In this document: positions 34,171-46,100 of the stretch, piece after piece | Position numbering within the stretch: position 1 is the first letter of the stretch | How the letters are laid out: each line of letters starts with the position of its first letter | From: Sphaerolaimus hirsutus | Lineage: Eukaryota; Nematoda; Chromadorea; Monhysterida; Sphaerolaimidae | Reading direction: 5' to 3' | NCBI GenBank assembly: GCA_964036195.1 | Contig: OZ038459.1 | Location: 21,883,206 to 21,947,205, forward strand | Length of the DNA stretch: 64,000 bases | Notes under the pieces: generated by a model | Seen by the model: the letters and a program-made list of their open reading frames with translations, nothing else | The model's database searches: none | What the model was told of the DNA's origin: nothing | Translations under genes and position numbers: made by a program

Positions 34171-34349
34171 ACGATGCGTACATACACAAAATAGTAGACT
34201 ACCGAGATTTCGAAAACTCATTATTCAACCTTGAACAAATTTAGTTCCAAGACAATGCGAGAATAAGTCATTTTGAATTTCGTCGCTTGCCGTTAATTGA
34301 CACCTCATTACGGTAAACCCAAAGCTGATTTGTGAGTATTCGAAACTAC

Positions 34350-34790
34350 CGTATTTCCTCGAAATACCCCCCCCCCCTCGTTTGACCCCCCCCCTCTCGA
34401 GACCACTATGAAACAATCACCCCCCCCCTCGAAATACCCCCCCCCAAATTGAGTGTAAAGAGAACGTACATGACAAATACTGCAGTTTGTGTTCTGCGTA
34501 GTGCAGAACACACCTTAAAACAATGTCGGAATCACGTTAGAACAGTGTTTATACCATCTACGTACTAATATTAGTCTACAGAACCTTATAAATGGCGGTT
34601 TTTGTTGCATTTTTCGACGTCTGCATACGTTTCAGACGACAATTTCGTACTTGGTTTTCAAAAATTTTCTTGTGAAATAATAACCCCCCCCTTCGAAATA
34701 CCCCCCCCCCCTCGTTTGACCCCCCCCCCTCTCGGGACCACTATGTAACAATCACCCCTCTGGGGGTATTTCGAGGAAATACGGTAGTAC
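34350..34790. mobile_element. C-rich foldback element
   Basis: Starts 'accgtatttcctcgaaatac' and ends 'gtatttcgaggaaatacggt'; poly-C arms, interior matching 27600-27850. Confidence 0.9.
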
Positions 34791-36570
34791 ACTAGTGTGT
34801 GAAGGGGTCATCCCTCAATCTGCACTTAAATGTGCTTGGTATTTATGGTTTTTAACTGGTCGTTTGACATTTTACACTCCGGTCCGTGAGCAGGTTTTGA
34901 ATTATGATGGGAACCAGTAAATATTTGGTGCCCTTGTCAACTAATGCACGTAGCACCTTTACATACACGCGGCACCTTTACATACACGCGGCTGACCGCA
35001 AAGTATGTGCAGAACCGTACCATAATTTACCAAATAAAATGTTGTGATAAATTTCGAAATTAATTACTCTATAGTAAAAATAAAATATAATTAAAAACTG
35101 CATAATATTTGGTTAATTATTCAGATGGGTTACGGTAGGTTTCCAATGTGATGTCCGCCGAGTATAGCTACTGCAGGCAGCTCACAAAAACACAACATAT
35201 TCACCTTGAGTTCTGCCCTGCGCAGTATTTCCCTCCGTACAAGACGAACTAGCTCTCACTTGGGCGGGGCTAGAAGATTGGCGCCTTAAACTATTGCAAG
35301 CAGCAGTCTGACGTGAAATGTCAAGTTGTTCCCTGACACTGTGACGTGAAATGATGATGACGTGAAATGATAAAAATTGAATTTTTCAATTCGCTCTAGT
35401 TGTGGCTGATAACACTCAGTATTGGACACGATTAAGGTATTGATTCATATATTATCCTTAGAAAATTGTAGACCCGTAGCATGATCCACACTCATGTAAT
35501 TAATTTCACGACGTCATTTCACGTCGAATCGACGCTGAGCTCTAATTCCGGCCTAAGGGGTCCCCTCCGCGATTTTGGCCACCTGAAAAGTTGGGGGGGG
35601 GGGGGGTTATTGAGAAAAATAAAGTGTGATTTTTGTTTCTGATTGGATCAATCCTTTCAGGGTGTTTTGTAGTTGTGAAATTGTCGCTGCACTAGTGATG
35701 GGAAAAGCGCCAAGGTTTTGAGAGTTCTGGCGCCATTGGACGATTGCGTTTGAACGTCGATCGTCAGCAAGCTTTGAATCGGGACCGGCACCAGTTGACA
35801 TTTGGTGTCGATGTCAACTAGCGTGTGGGGGCCCAAAGAAACGTAAATTGTACTCGCTTTCACGCATTCCTGGGAAAAAAATACTCGCATTTACGCTTTC
35901 TTGGGAAAAACAGTATTTTACTCTCGTTTACTCGCGAGTAAAAGTAAATTATTTTCACTTGACGCTTTCTCAAGGGGTGAGTAAAAACAAAATACTTTAC
36001 GCATATGCATACTTTGAAAAAAGGTTGGTACTTTTAACAACTCTGGTTCACGGTTAACTTCACCGTCATTTCATATCATCTCAGACCAACATATCTGTGT
36101 ATACATTGCGTGGCACACTTGTGAACGTCAAACTAGGAACTGCGACTTGCTGCAATAAGTGAATATGAAAAGCAAGTATTGTAACTTGGTTATTTATTGT
36201 TATATACATGGTGATTTCTTGGCAAAAAGAGGCGTCATATTTTTGCATTTGGTTTTTTACTTGTGTCCTGTAGCAGTCCTTTATAGAGTGAAATCTGATG
36301 CTATTTAGTCAATCATAAAATGAACATTGAACTGTTCATTTTAGCAAGTCATTAACTGTTGAAGATTGAAGATACAATTCAAATCATACTTGAGCAGAGA
36401 ATATGGCGATTGATTGAGCTTAAACTTCGAGTTATCAGCGTTGCTTTTCACCAACTCATGAGCCTTGAGCCTTGAAAATTGTTGGGCCTCATTTGTATTG
36501 TTATTTGCCCTTTGTGTTTGCCCACCGCGCCGATGGGTGCACACGCGCCGCCAGTCGTGCCCCCCACGCT
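34791..36570. other. Intergenic repeat remnants, no supported gene
   Basis: 34956-34995 duplicates 'tttacatacacgcggc'. 35595-35610 is a G run. 35840-36020 repeats 'tactcgcatttacgctt'-like words related to the arms of 27331-28140. I see no spliced gene here. Confidence 0.5.
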
Positions 36571-36730
36571 AATCTTTAACCCGGCCCGAATGAATACCCG
36601 GTCCGAATGTATGCCCGCTCCGAAGGTAAGCCCGGCCCGCAGGTAGCATCAGTTACCTTCGGACCGGGCTTACCTTCGGAGCGGGTATGCTTCCATGCGG
36701 TGCGGGTATACATTCGGAGAGGCGCAGGCT
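36571..36730. repeat. GC-rich inverted repeat in AT-rich DNA
   Basis: 'ccgctccgaaggtaagcccg' (36609) pairs with 'cgggcttaccttcggagcgg' (36665). Related words 'cccggtccgaatgtatgcc' recur in the left arm. Confidence 0.8.
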
Positions 36731-37985
36731 CTTATTTTCCATAGTGGAAATTTTGAGGGGGTTATTCGAGGGCGGTATTTCCAGAATTATTATTTCGCCA
36801 GAATTTCCCTGAACTCCCAGTACTAATTCGTTGTTTGTAACGTATGCAGACGTAAAAAAATGTAATGTATAAGGGTCTACAGACTTCAGTATATAAGTAT
36901 TTATGTAGATGGTATAAAACATGATCTGAAGGAATGAAGGGATGTAACATGATAAGAAACAAGTGTTTTTGAAAAAATGATAAACTTTCAGTTTTTTTTT
37001 CAGTAGCAATATGGTAGATTTCATTGTAAATAGTGTTATCATTCTACTTTATTCATTATGAAGTTTCAAATTTATCTCATTACAATAGAAACTCTCAATT
37101 ATTTATAAGTAACTTAACCAAATCGCTAAGAAAACAGAAAGCACACAATATCTTTTCTGACGAAATTTTAATACAGAAGCATCACATGAAATCACCTTAC
37201 TGGCCGTAGCATATTGAACATTATCAACAATGTCAAAAAAAGTCGATTTTAATTGCCAAAGAAACTTTAAATCAAGTCTTAGAAAATGGAAAACAAGCTG
37301 TACACCAACTAGCCAATTCTGAAAGCTTTAAGAAACCTCTGTAAATAGTTCATTACTCTCATGCAAATGTGACATGTTTATGTATGTTTGACTAAAAAAT
37401 TATTATGGTAAATATATATATATATATATATGGTATATATATATATATATTATGGTATATATATATTGATCCTTACATTTATGATTTTAACTGAATATAT
37501 ATATATTGATCCTTACATTTATGATTTTAACTGAATATCCCAGTGTTTTTTACCAAAAAATGAACAGAGAATCCTGAAACATGTGCTTCAAAAAGCAACT
37601 TGGTGATACAAACTTTGCCACACTTTCTTTTTTGCCATTTTATCCAAAGATAACTTCTGAAAAACTATCAGGATCATTTCATTTTAGATCAGCAGATGCA
37701 CTGAAGAAGTGGGCAGATTGAGCATGAATTTTCCCAATTTTTTTACACTCATCTACAAATAAATCATTGCTAAAATACAAAATATTCATTCCTTAAGCTA
37801 CAACAGCTGAAGAAGTGACAAGTTTTAAACAGCCCGTACAGTTGTGACAAGCTCAGTGACAAGTTCTAAGAGACAAGTATCAGAAATCACTTGGTACAGA
37901 ACCTTTATCACCACTAAACTTTCCACTCATACATTACTTACTAAATACTTCCCTTGCCACTTGTCCACTTGCAAATTGGCACCCA
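36731..37985. other. Intergenic; duplicated AT-microsatellite segment
   Basis: 37405-37465 is a (TA)n tract; 37464-37500 and 37501-37540 are direct copies of 'tgatccttacatttatgat' plus flank. No gene is supported in the rest. Confidence 0.5.
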
Positions 37986-38231
37986 GCGCCACTCCAGGCC
38001 CTGTAAAATGCCAAATGGCATGCAAAATGTCAAAAGTCATGGAAAATGGCAAACAGTTTGACATTTTACAGGGTCTGTGAGTGTTCTCGGAGGTACCCTA
38101 TGTAAAATGTCTGGAAAATGTCAAATTTTATTCGTATTATTTACTGGTTATTTGACATTTTACAAAACTTTTGCCACTTTGCATGACATTTTATTTTTTA
38201 CAAGGAACTACAGGGTCTGGGAATGCCCCAG
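37986..38231 (+). mobile_element. Intergenic relative of the introner-like element
   Basis: Left end 'cgccactccaggccctgt', right end 'ctacagggtctgggaatgcc' followed by ccag. It is preceded by CAG and ends in CAG, as in element 1. The interior contains an extra half-copy (about 38040-38110 ends with 'acagggtctgtgagtg'). At the donor position it has C-G-C instead of G-T, so this copy could not splice. Confidence 0.75.
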
Positions 38232-38279
38232 AGCAGCTAAAACAGGTGCCAATTCCGCAAGTGGAATCGTCTTGATGTG

Positions 38280-38520
38280 CCTACACACACTAGTTTTCAC
38301 CGTGACTACGTGTGAAAACTGAAGTTTTTTCAAATGCAAATTAATGAACATGGTTGAACGAGTTTATTAAGTTGAAATTTGAATTAAAATAAATGAAAGT
38401 TAAAATTTGAAAAGTTGAAAACTCAAACACGTATAGCATACAAAAAGAGTAGGTTGGATGTGGCCATGTGGCCATTTCAGTTTTCACATCGGTCACGGTG
38501 AAAACTAGTGTGTGTAGGGC
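38280..38520. mobile_element. Palindromic element with CTACACACACTAGTTTTCACC ends
   Basis: 'ctacacacactagttttcac' (38281) and 'gtgaaaactagtgtgtgtag' (38498) are perfect inverted termini. A second copy, split by other repeats, is at 41467-42557. Confidence 0.93.
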
Positions 38521-39189
38521 CGATACTTGCCATTTCACTTCTCACTTCTCGTTTTACTTATCTTTTTAGTTTTTACTTATCACGTCTCTGTTCACTTGTC
38601 GCTTCTCAAACAGTTTTTGACTTCTCCACTTGCGGAACTGACAATGTGAATGTAACTCTTCTAAGTATAATGGCACCATGTTACAATAAAGCAAAATAGA
38701 ATAAGGTTTTATACATTTAGAAAACATTTATTTCTAAACAACAACCAGGATATAAAAGGATATATGATACAGAAAATCACCAAGTCAACAAAACTTATCA
38801 GCTCCGCATTTGTGAAATTCTAATTCTAATTACCATTTGAAATGCTACACTATCCATCATAAAGGTTTCGTATTTCTCGATTAAAAGGGTAAAAATTGAG
38901 CTCTTCTACTCAAACTAAATAAATACTGGTCCCTGACAAACCGAAAATAAAAATAAGGGGTCCCTTTATTATAAGAAATACGGTACAAACCACAATAACT
39001 CGACTAAAACTACAAAAGTCATTATGTACAGTGTCCAATAAAAATCAACCCATTGTAAAAAGTCACAACAAAAAAACTCTCACACGTTCTCAGAATTGTC
39101 GGATGTCTTGTGCACCTGGTGGATGTCTTGCGCACCATTTCTGGCAGTATGAACTCGGGGCTGTGGCAAGGCTTGATTTTCTGGATTTT
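38521..39189. other. Intergenic, remnants only
   Basis: 38520-38640 repeats 'cacttctc' words. 38870-38990 ends in 'aagaaatacggta' and looks like a decayed member of the C-rich foldback family. No gene seen. Confidence 0.4.
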
Positions 39190-39445
39190 CATCGCTGCAC
39201 GCGGGTTCAAGCTGAGAGGGGGAAAACCCAAAATCCAAACAGCTCATAATCCAAACAGCATTATCCAAACACTTTTGTAGCATAATCCAACCACTTTTTT
39301 GTTCCACCAACTGCAGCATAATCCAAACAAAAGCAGGCAGAATCCAAACAAAAATGTGGCACAAGAATATGTTTGGATTTTGCCTCATTTTTGTTTGGAT
39401 TATGCACTGCTTGGATTTTGATGCAGACTCGCCGAGAGTGGGGTT
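39190..39445. repeat. ATCCAAAC-repeat foldback
   Basis: 'aatccaaac' or close variants occur at least eight times on the plus strand (39225-39345), followed by inverse 'gtttggatt' copies (39370-39425), giving a foldback structure. Confidence 0.85.
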
Positions 39446-39464
39446 TATAAATGTCTAGATGCAT

Positions 39465-39815
39465 ACCGTATATCCTCGATTATGCCCCCCCTCGAATAAC
39501 TCCCCCATGTTAGCTGACCGAGGAAAAAATAACCCCCCTTTCGAATACCCCCCTCATTAATGTGTGACAAAGACGTCCGTGTATGAAATACGTTTTTATG
39601 TATGTTTTCTCCAAAAGACATGTACTTTTTTGCAGCTAATGTTCACTAGCATTGATCTCATTGCATGAATTATGGAATTTCAACCCTTTTCATACAAGAT
39701 ATTGATCATGCATGTTACTTAATATTCTGACGAAAAAATAACTCCCCCCTCTCGAATAAATCCCCCCTCAAAAAGTTCTGACCGGGGACTTATTGGAGGA
39801 TATACGGTATCTGTG
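39465..39815. mobile_element. C-rich foldback element, variant ends
   Basis: Starts 'accgtatatcctcgattatg' and ends 'ggaggatatacggtat'; contains 'aataacccccctttcgaata'. Same superfamily as 34350-34790 with different terminal bases. Confidence 0.88.
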
Positions 39816-39847
39816 ATGTTGCTGTAGAATACAATAAATGCAATTAT

Positions 39848-40305
39848 TTACCAGGGACATATCCAGGATTTTGGAGCGGGGGGGGCTACTTGTTTACGGA
39901 ACCCGGCGAACGGGGGGGGGCTCAGTCCCCCCCCCCCCCGTAAATTTTTACCTATAGGGTGACGGAATGGCGCCAGGGCGCTGGCGCCATTAGTAGGCGC
40001 CACGCCATGGCGCTATTGGCGTTGGCGCCAGCGCCATACACGCTGTATATGTATGTAAATTTAAATACAAATACAGCGATAAACACACCGTTGAGCGAAT
40101 TTCAAAGGAAGTGTGGAAACAGGGGTCAAAATGGTAATATCCCTTATGTCATTTAGAACAATGCGCGCTTGCGCGCGAAATTTTTTGCATTGCACCTTGC
40201 AAAATAGTACCGAAAGTCGCATTTTACCGTAATTTTCAGGTCTCACCCGGGGAACGGGAGGGGGGCTGCAGCCCCCCCCCCCCCCTGGATACGTCCTTGC
40301 CATTT
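39848..40305. mobile_element. GC-rich foldback element
   Basis: 'gggacatatccaggattttg' (39852) opposes 'ccctggatacgtcc' (40284); G and C runs and a GGCGCC-rich segment lie inside. Larger relative of 33828-34170. Confidence 0.85.
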
Positions 40306-41466
40306 ACCGAAAACCAAACACCTAAAATCAATATTCAGGTAATAAATAAATTATTACATGGCTTATTACATATCCATCTCAATATTTCTCAAAAATTGTC
40401 ACCTGAGGACAGTCCCGCACCCTGTAACGTGCCAAGTAAAGTATCAAATGTGGTGTAGAACGTCAATTAAAATGAAAAGATGCATTTTTCGGGCCAGGCC
40501 TATTACGCATGTAAACCCGTTACGCATGTAGACTCATTATAGACACAATATGCCTGCAGGGGTAAGAAATGGGGCAGGTAACCCCACCGCAAACCGCCCA
40601 GCTATCTATCAATCAGAGGCAAAATTTTGGGCTACTTTTCTCTGAACAGCCCCCCCCCCCCCCGCAAATTGCCTGGCTATCTAGCTATCTGGAGCGCTTT
40701 TGAGAAATTTCATCATCTTTTTCTCCCAAAGTCGCTAATTTTCATACTTTTTCAGATTGTCACCTTTAAAATCACTAGGCAATATGTTTTATTGCTTATT
40801 TTCAGCATGTCTGGTATAGTGGAATGCATGCTGGGTCTGCATGCGTGATGGGTTTACATGCGTTATGGCACAGGGCCGCATTCTTCACGTCTCACCCCAG
40901 GAACGCCCCCCCCTGATACAGATACCAACACAAAAAACCCTCAAAACCCGCACCTCCGTGGCGTCAGCAGTACTCGATTGTGGCTCCTGGCGCCCGGCGC
41001 CATTGGCACCCGACCTATCAGCTTCGTAGGCGGGGTTTTCGAAGCCGCTGGCGCTCGCGTGGCGCCGCCTTCTATGGCGCTTGTGGCGGTGTTTGGCACC
41101 TGAAATTGGGGAGGGGGGTATTTAAGAGTGCTGGCTAAAATGTGGGCTTGTAGTGGATCAGTTTACCAGTGTGCACCAAATGTCTACTGGTTCCCATCCC
41201 AATTCAAAGCTTGCTCACGGCTATCTAGCCACCTGTAGCGATTTTTGGAAAATGTCGCTTCAATTTTTTCGCGAATCACATGTCGGGCACAAATCAAATC
41301 AATGTAGATGTACTTTACCCTTTATCCCCTATTTTCAGCTACAAGTGTTTTATCTACCTATTATACCCATATCTTTATAGCTATTTCTCCTTTTTCTACC
41401 TTCCACACCTTGAAAAAGCCTACATATTGAACCCAACAGCGGTTCAAATCTAAAAGGCCTATCGGC
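40306..41466. other. Intergenic repeat debris
   Basis: 40405-40460 has 'cccgcaccctgtaacgtgcc', related to the 28575 block. 40640-40660 is a C run. 40955-41100 is rich in GGCGCC words. No spliced gene is supported. Confidence 0.45.
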
Positions 41467-42557
41467 CCTACACACACTAGTTTTCACCGTGACTGATGTG
41501 AAAACTGAAATGGCCACATGGCGACATCCAGCCTAGGGTTCAAACGGGACCGCGGTCCCGGTACATGGTTCGGCAAAAAGTCGGGACTGGGGCGGTCCCG
41601 GTCCCGGTCCCGACACCCCAGTCCCGGTCCCGGTCCCGACAATTAAAAAAGCCAGTCCCGGTCCCGGTCCCGACCACCCAGTCCCGGTCCCGGAATTTTA
41701 TAGCGGTCCCGTCAAGGGATGGAAAAAACGTATTTTTCTAAAAATTTTGCCAGAAATAACACTTTTCTAAAGCGATTTTGTAGGAACATCTAAAATTTTT
41801 TTGCGCGCAAGCGCGCAAATACCCAGCCAATGATTACTATGTATTTTACCATAATGTGACAGCGTTAGAAAGGTCCCCAACGTGATTCTAGTACGATAAG
41901 TATATAAAGATACCTATATTGTAGACGTTGGCGCCAACACCAGCACCAATACTGGCATGGCGTTGCCACCTACAACTGGCGCCCGCCCTCCCAAAAAAAT
42001 CCTGCGTACATTGCGTTTCATCATATATTCACAACTTCAAGTGAAGATGACAATGGAATACTGCTTGAATAATGTTATAAGAAAAGGCTAATACATTGAG
42101 AGTGGTCCTTCACACAGTGGAGGTGGGTGGAACAACATTGGCTGGATATTACATACCAATAAGGTTCAAACAATACCGCGGTGCTGGTAACTGGTTCGGC
42201 AAATCCCAGTCCCGGGCCCGACCCCCCAGTCCCGGTCCCGGTCCCGACAATTGAAAAAAGCCAGTCCCGGTCCCGGTCCCGACCCCCCAGTCCCGGTCCC
42301 GGTCCCGGTCCCGGTCCCGACATTAGAAAATTTCTGGTCCCGGTCCCGGTCCGAAAAACTGGTCCCGTTTGAACCCTAATCCAGCCTACTCTTTTTGTAC
42401 GCTGAATGTGTTTTAGTTTTAAAATTTTTAAATGTCAACTTTCATTTATTTAAATTCCAATAAAAATTAAATAAAATCATTGAACCGTGTTCATTAGTTT
42501 GCATTTGAAAAAATTTCAGTTTTCCCACGAAGTCACGGTGAAAACTAGTGTGTGTAG
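41467..42557. mobile_element. Palindromic element split by (GGTCCC)n elements
   Basis: The outer ends are the same termini as 38280-38520. Inside, at about 41535-42378, is an insertion beginning 'agggttcaaacgggaccg' and ending 'ggtcccgtttgaaccct', with arms of (tcccgg)n. Between them a further copy starts near 42163 ('aaggttcaaacaatacc'). This is a three-level nest. The right terminus at 42557 directly abuts the candidate LTR. Confidence 0.85.
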
Positions 42558-42991
42558 TGTTGTATCATGCGGGTAGTGTTGACACGTGTAGGCGGGTTTC
42601 ATGCAGGCGGCATGAACCCGCAAGATTTAGGTTTCACGCAGCGTAGTGATTGTGGCCGCGTGGCATGTATTCATTCACTTTTTCACGCAGATTTTCAGAG
42701 TTCGGTTTTTGAAGGTGTTTTGGGGTTTTCTCGCCCGTTTTCTTTGCTCAGTGCGCGTGCACTTTTCCATGTTCTAGAATAAATGGCGGTGTTTTAGAAT
42801 CGGGGAAACGCTTATCAGAAAACCACCTCCATCCAAATGAAAAGTAGAATCACGCTCACTGAACTTTCTCACACGCCGAGAAGAGCACTTGAGACCGGAC
42901 TTAACACTTGCTAGTTAAGGTCCGGAACGTGCTAGGCTGTCGTTCCGTGGCGCACGGGAGTTTTTGAGACTTGAGAGCCGTGGGCTCAACA
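42558..42991 (+). other. Candidate 5' LTR of retrotransposon 1
   Basis: Begins TGTTGT and ends CAACA, immediately followed by 'tggtgatcgtacctaact', a plausible tRNA primer-binding site (starts TGG). No second LTR is present in the window, so the boundaries are inferred only from the TG...CA ends and position 165 nt before gag. Confidence 0.5.
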
Positions 42992-43156
42992 TGGTGATCG
43001 TACCTAACTAGAAACGTATCCAGTTTCTAGTCGAACCCCCCGCGCAGTTTTACACAGGGTGGTGCACCCGGCCGAGCGTCGGCTCAAGGTACTGCGTACG
43101 CTCAGGGTGCCTGAGCGGCAAGTTAAGAAGGACGCTCGTGGAGCGCAAAATCGTAG

Positions 43157-46100
43157 ATGAGCGACGATAGTTTTTTTAGCCCAGAGAGTGGAAAAACAGC
43201 CAGAATGGCAGGAAAATTGCAGTTTACGAGCGGTGAATTCACCGCGAAAATTACAGATCTGCTGGCGGGCAGAAAGCGTGCAGCCCTTGTGTTTATCGCG
43301 TTTCAGCTGCGAGAAAAGCGGCAACCCACGTGGCCAAAAGTGAAAAATCCAGCCGATTTAACCACGAAAAATTTGGCAAAAGCCCTGCAGAGCATGGCCG
43401 CAGCATATTTCGCGACAAGCGACACACTAACCATCGAGGATCCAGATACAGACGATGCAGGGGGCCAAAGCGACCCCGCAGAACCGGACGACGACGGGGA
43501 CACAGCTAACAGGGTCGATGATTTGATCCAACTGGTGCAAACCACCATGAAACAGCACCAATCCGCGTTGCAACAACAGCAGGCGGATATCGCGCATCTA
43601 ATGCAGGCACAGGGATCATCGACAAGCACGCAGAGTCCAACCCCAGATGTGAAACCCGCGATTCCAGCCACGACGGACATAGATCATTGGAAATTAAAAA
43701 CAGAGCACCGCCTGGCAATGTTGCGGCGGGACACGCTGCTGAACCAAATAATTCAATACATTGAGCTTTTTGTCATGACACCCGCAGACCACACACAGTC
43801 CCTATCGCAAGCGGCACTGCTGACCACAGCACGCGACAAAATGGGTGCTGGACATGTGGCAGGGGCAGCAAAGAAGCAACAGCAATTCGACGGGGAATCG
43901 AACGCGACCACAGGACCATTTCGGTGGTGGCTACAGGGAATCGCGCAGCAAGCAATTGGCGTCCCAGAAGCGCACCAGCAGATGTTCTGGAATCTAGTTT
44001 TTGCTCACTGTCTGACAGGGGAGGCCCAGAAACGGTACCAGGCGGTACGCGCAGACCGCCGCCACGACCCTTTGTTTGTGATTGACAGATTGACGCATAT
44101 TTACTGCGTGGACCACAGGCTATATTCAGTCACGGACTGGTACGCACTAAAAGCCAAACCAGGCGACTCAGTAGTGGATCTGCAGACACAGCTGAGTGCC
44201 GCTTTTCATCACGTCAGCGACACAATGGCGGATGATGACCGCGAAAAAATGATTGGAGACAAATTATTCATCGAAGTAGTAAAACTACTCCCTTCGTCGT
44301 GCTGGTATACGTGGCGCCAACGCTGGCAAGAGAAATCGTGCGACCTAGACACAGCGGTGTCAATGATGGAAGCGGCCAGAATCGAAATACAAAAAAACAG
44401 AGCGCAGAAACGCGAAGACCAGAGAGACAGACGCCAGAATTGGAACTCGAATTACAAAGCGCAGAGCGCGGCAGCAAGGGAACCTGAAGTCAAGGCAACA
44501 TTTGACCCTAAGACGCACACAGGACCATGGTGCACGCATTTCATGCACAGGGAGCCCATGCCGCACGACCCAGCCAAGTGCTACGTAAATCCAAGTTCCA
44601 CACAGTTCCGGCCAGAAAGAGCGGAAAGTATACGAAAAGGACTAGCGCGCAAAGGGAAGACAGAGGAAGATGCAATCGCATCTATGAGGAAAAAATGCCA
44701 GGAAATGGGAGTGGCATATCAGGACGAAGCCAGGGTGGCCAGCTGCGCCCCAGAGGATTTGCCCCACAACGACTGGGATGCGTCAGAATCCGAGTCAGAA
44801 GAGGGCGGAGACATCAACGATTTCTGCCCGATGGCATTCTGGACGCAGAGCACAGAAGGCGAACCCAAGTGTGCACAACTGGGGGAACCCGACCCAGTGG
44901 CCACAATCCAGTTCATGGGGGTAGACATTCAGGGGCACATCGACACCGGCTGTAATATTGGCATTTTTATCGAAGACACACTGCTGGAACAGGTGTGGGC
45001 AAAAGTGGGCTGCAACGCGGCCAAAGAAAGGGAAAAATTTAAACCCTACCCCTACAGCAGAATTAGAACCTCAGGCGAAGCCATTCAAGGGAAAAACCTG
45101 CGAGTGTATGAGATGCAAGTAGCGCACACAACGCCCGACAAAACAACGCGAAGAGATACACTGCCAGCAGTGGTCAAGTTGATGGCACACCTACCCCCAG
45201 CAGACCCCCTGCTCCTGGGAAGAGCAGCAATTTGGGGGAAATTGCAGATTATCCAAGACGCCCATGCAGAATTAGACAGACTGGCGCAGGTTTATGATGA
45301 AACGCAACAGGTATTCGCAACGGGTGACAAAAATAGCAGTTTCAGGACGGCAGACGTCTGCACATTAGAACCCATGACAATCCCAGCGGGAGCGCGGCAG
45401 CGCATCACAGTGGGCACACAAAAAATACCCGAGTGGATTAGCAAACCAGGGAAAGGCTCGGGAATGGCGCTGGACCCGTATTACAGAAACAGCGAAGGGG
45501 AAATGGCCACATTTGTGCCAGGCCTAGTGTGCAACACAACCCTGCACCCGCGCCACGACTGGATTGAACAAGCAAGTTTCCCACTGCACGTAGTCAACCA
45601 GACGGGACACGAACAGTTTTTGCCAAGAAACACAAAAGTTGCAGAGGTATTTTTTGTCACAGAAGCCCTGGTAGAAGACGAGCAAAGCATAAAGGCAACA
45701 GGGACAACAGCCCTGCCCGAACCCCCCCCACCAAGCGACCAGCAAGGGGGCACCGATGTGCCACTTACAGAAGAACAGGTAGCACAGATTGAGGAAATCT
45801 GGCGACGACTACCAGCAGAAAGCCGAGATGCCCTCCCAAAAGAACAAGCGGAGCAATTTAAGTACCTGTTGGCGCGACAAACGGGACTATTCAGCCTGAC
45901 TGAATATGACATAGGGGAGACACAAATTCTAGATCACAAAATCACGCTGGTCGACGGCGCAGAGCCGGTAAAGTGTGCAGCACGGTTCGAAACCCCCCCA
46001 AAACGCGCATTCGTATGGCGCACAGTGGATGAAATGGTCAAAAAAGGGCTGATTGTGCCGTCCACATCGCCATGGGCATTCCCGCTGGTGATAGTGCCCA

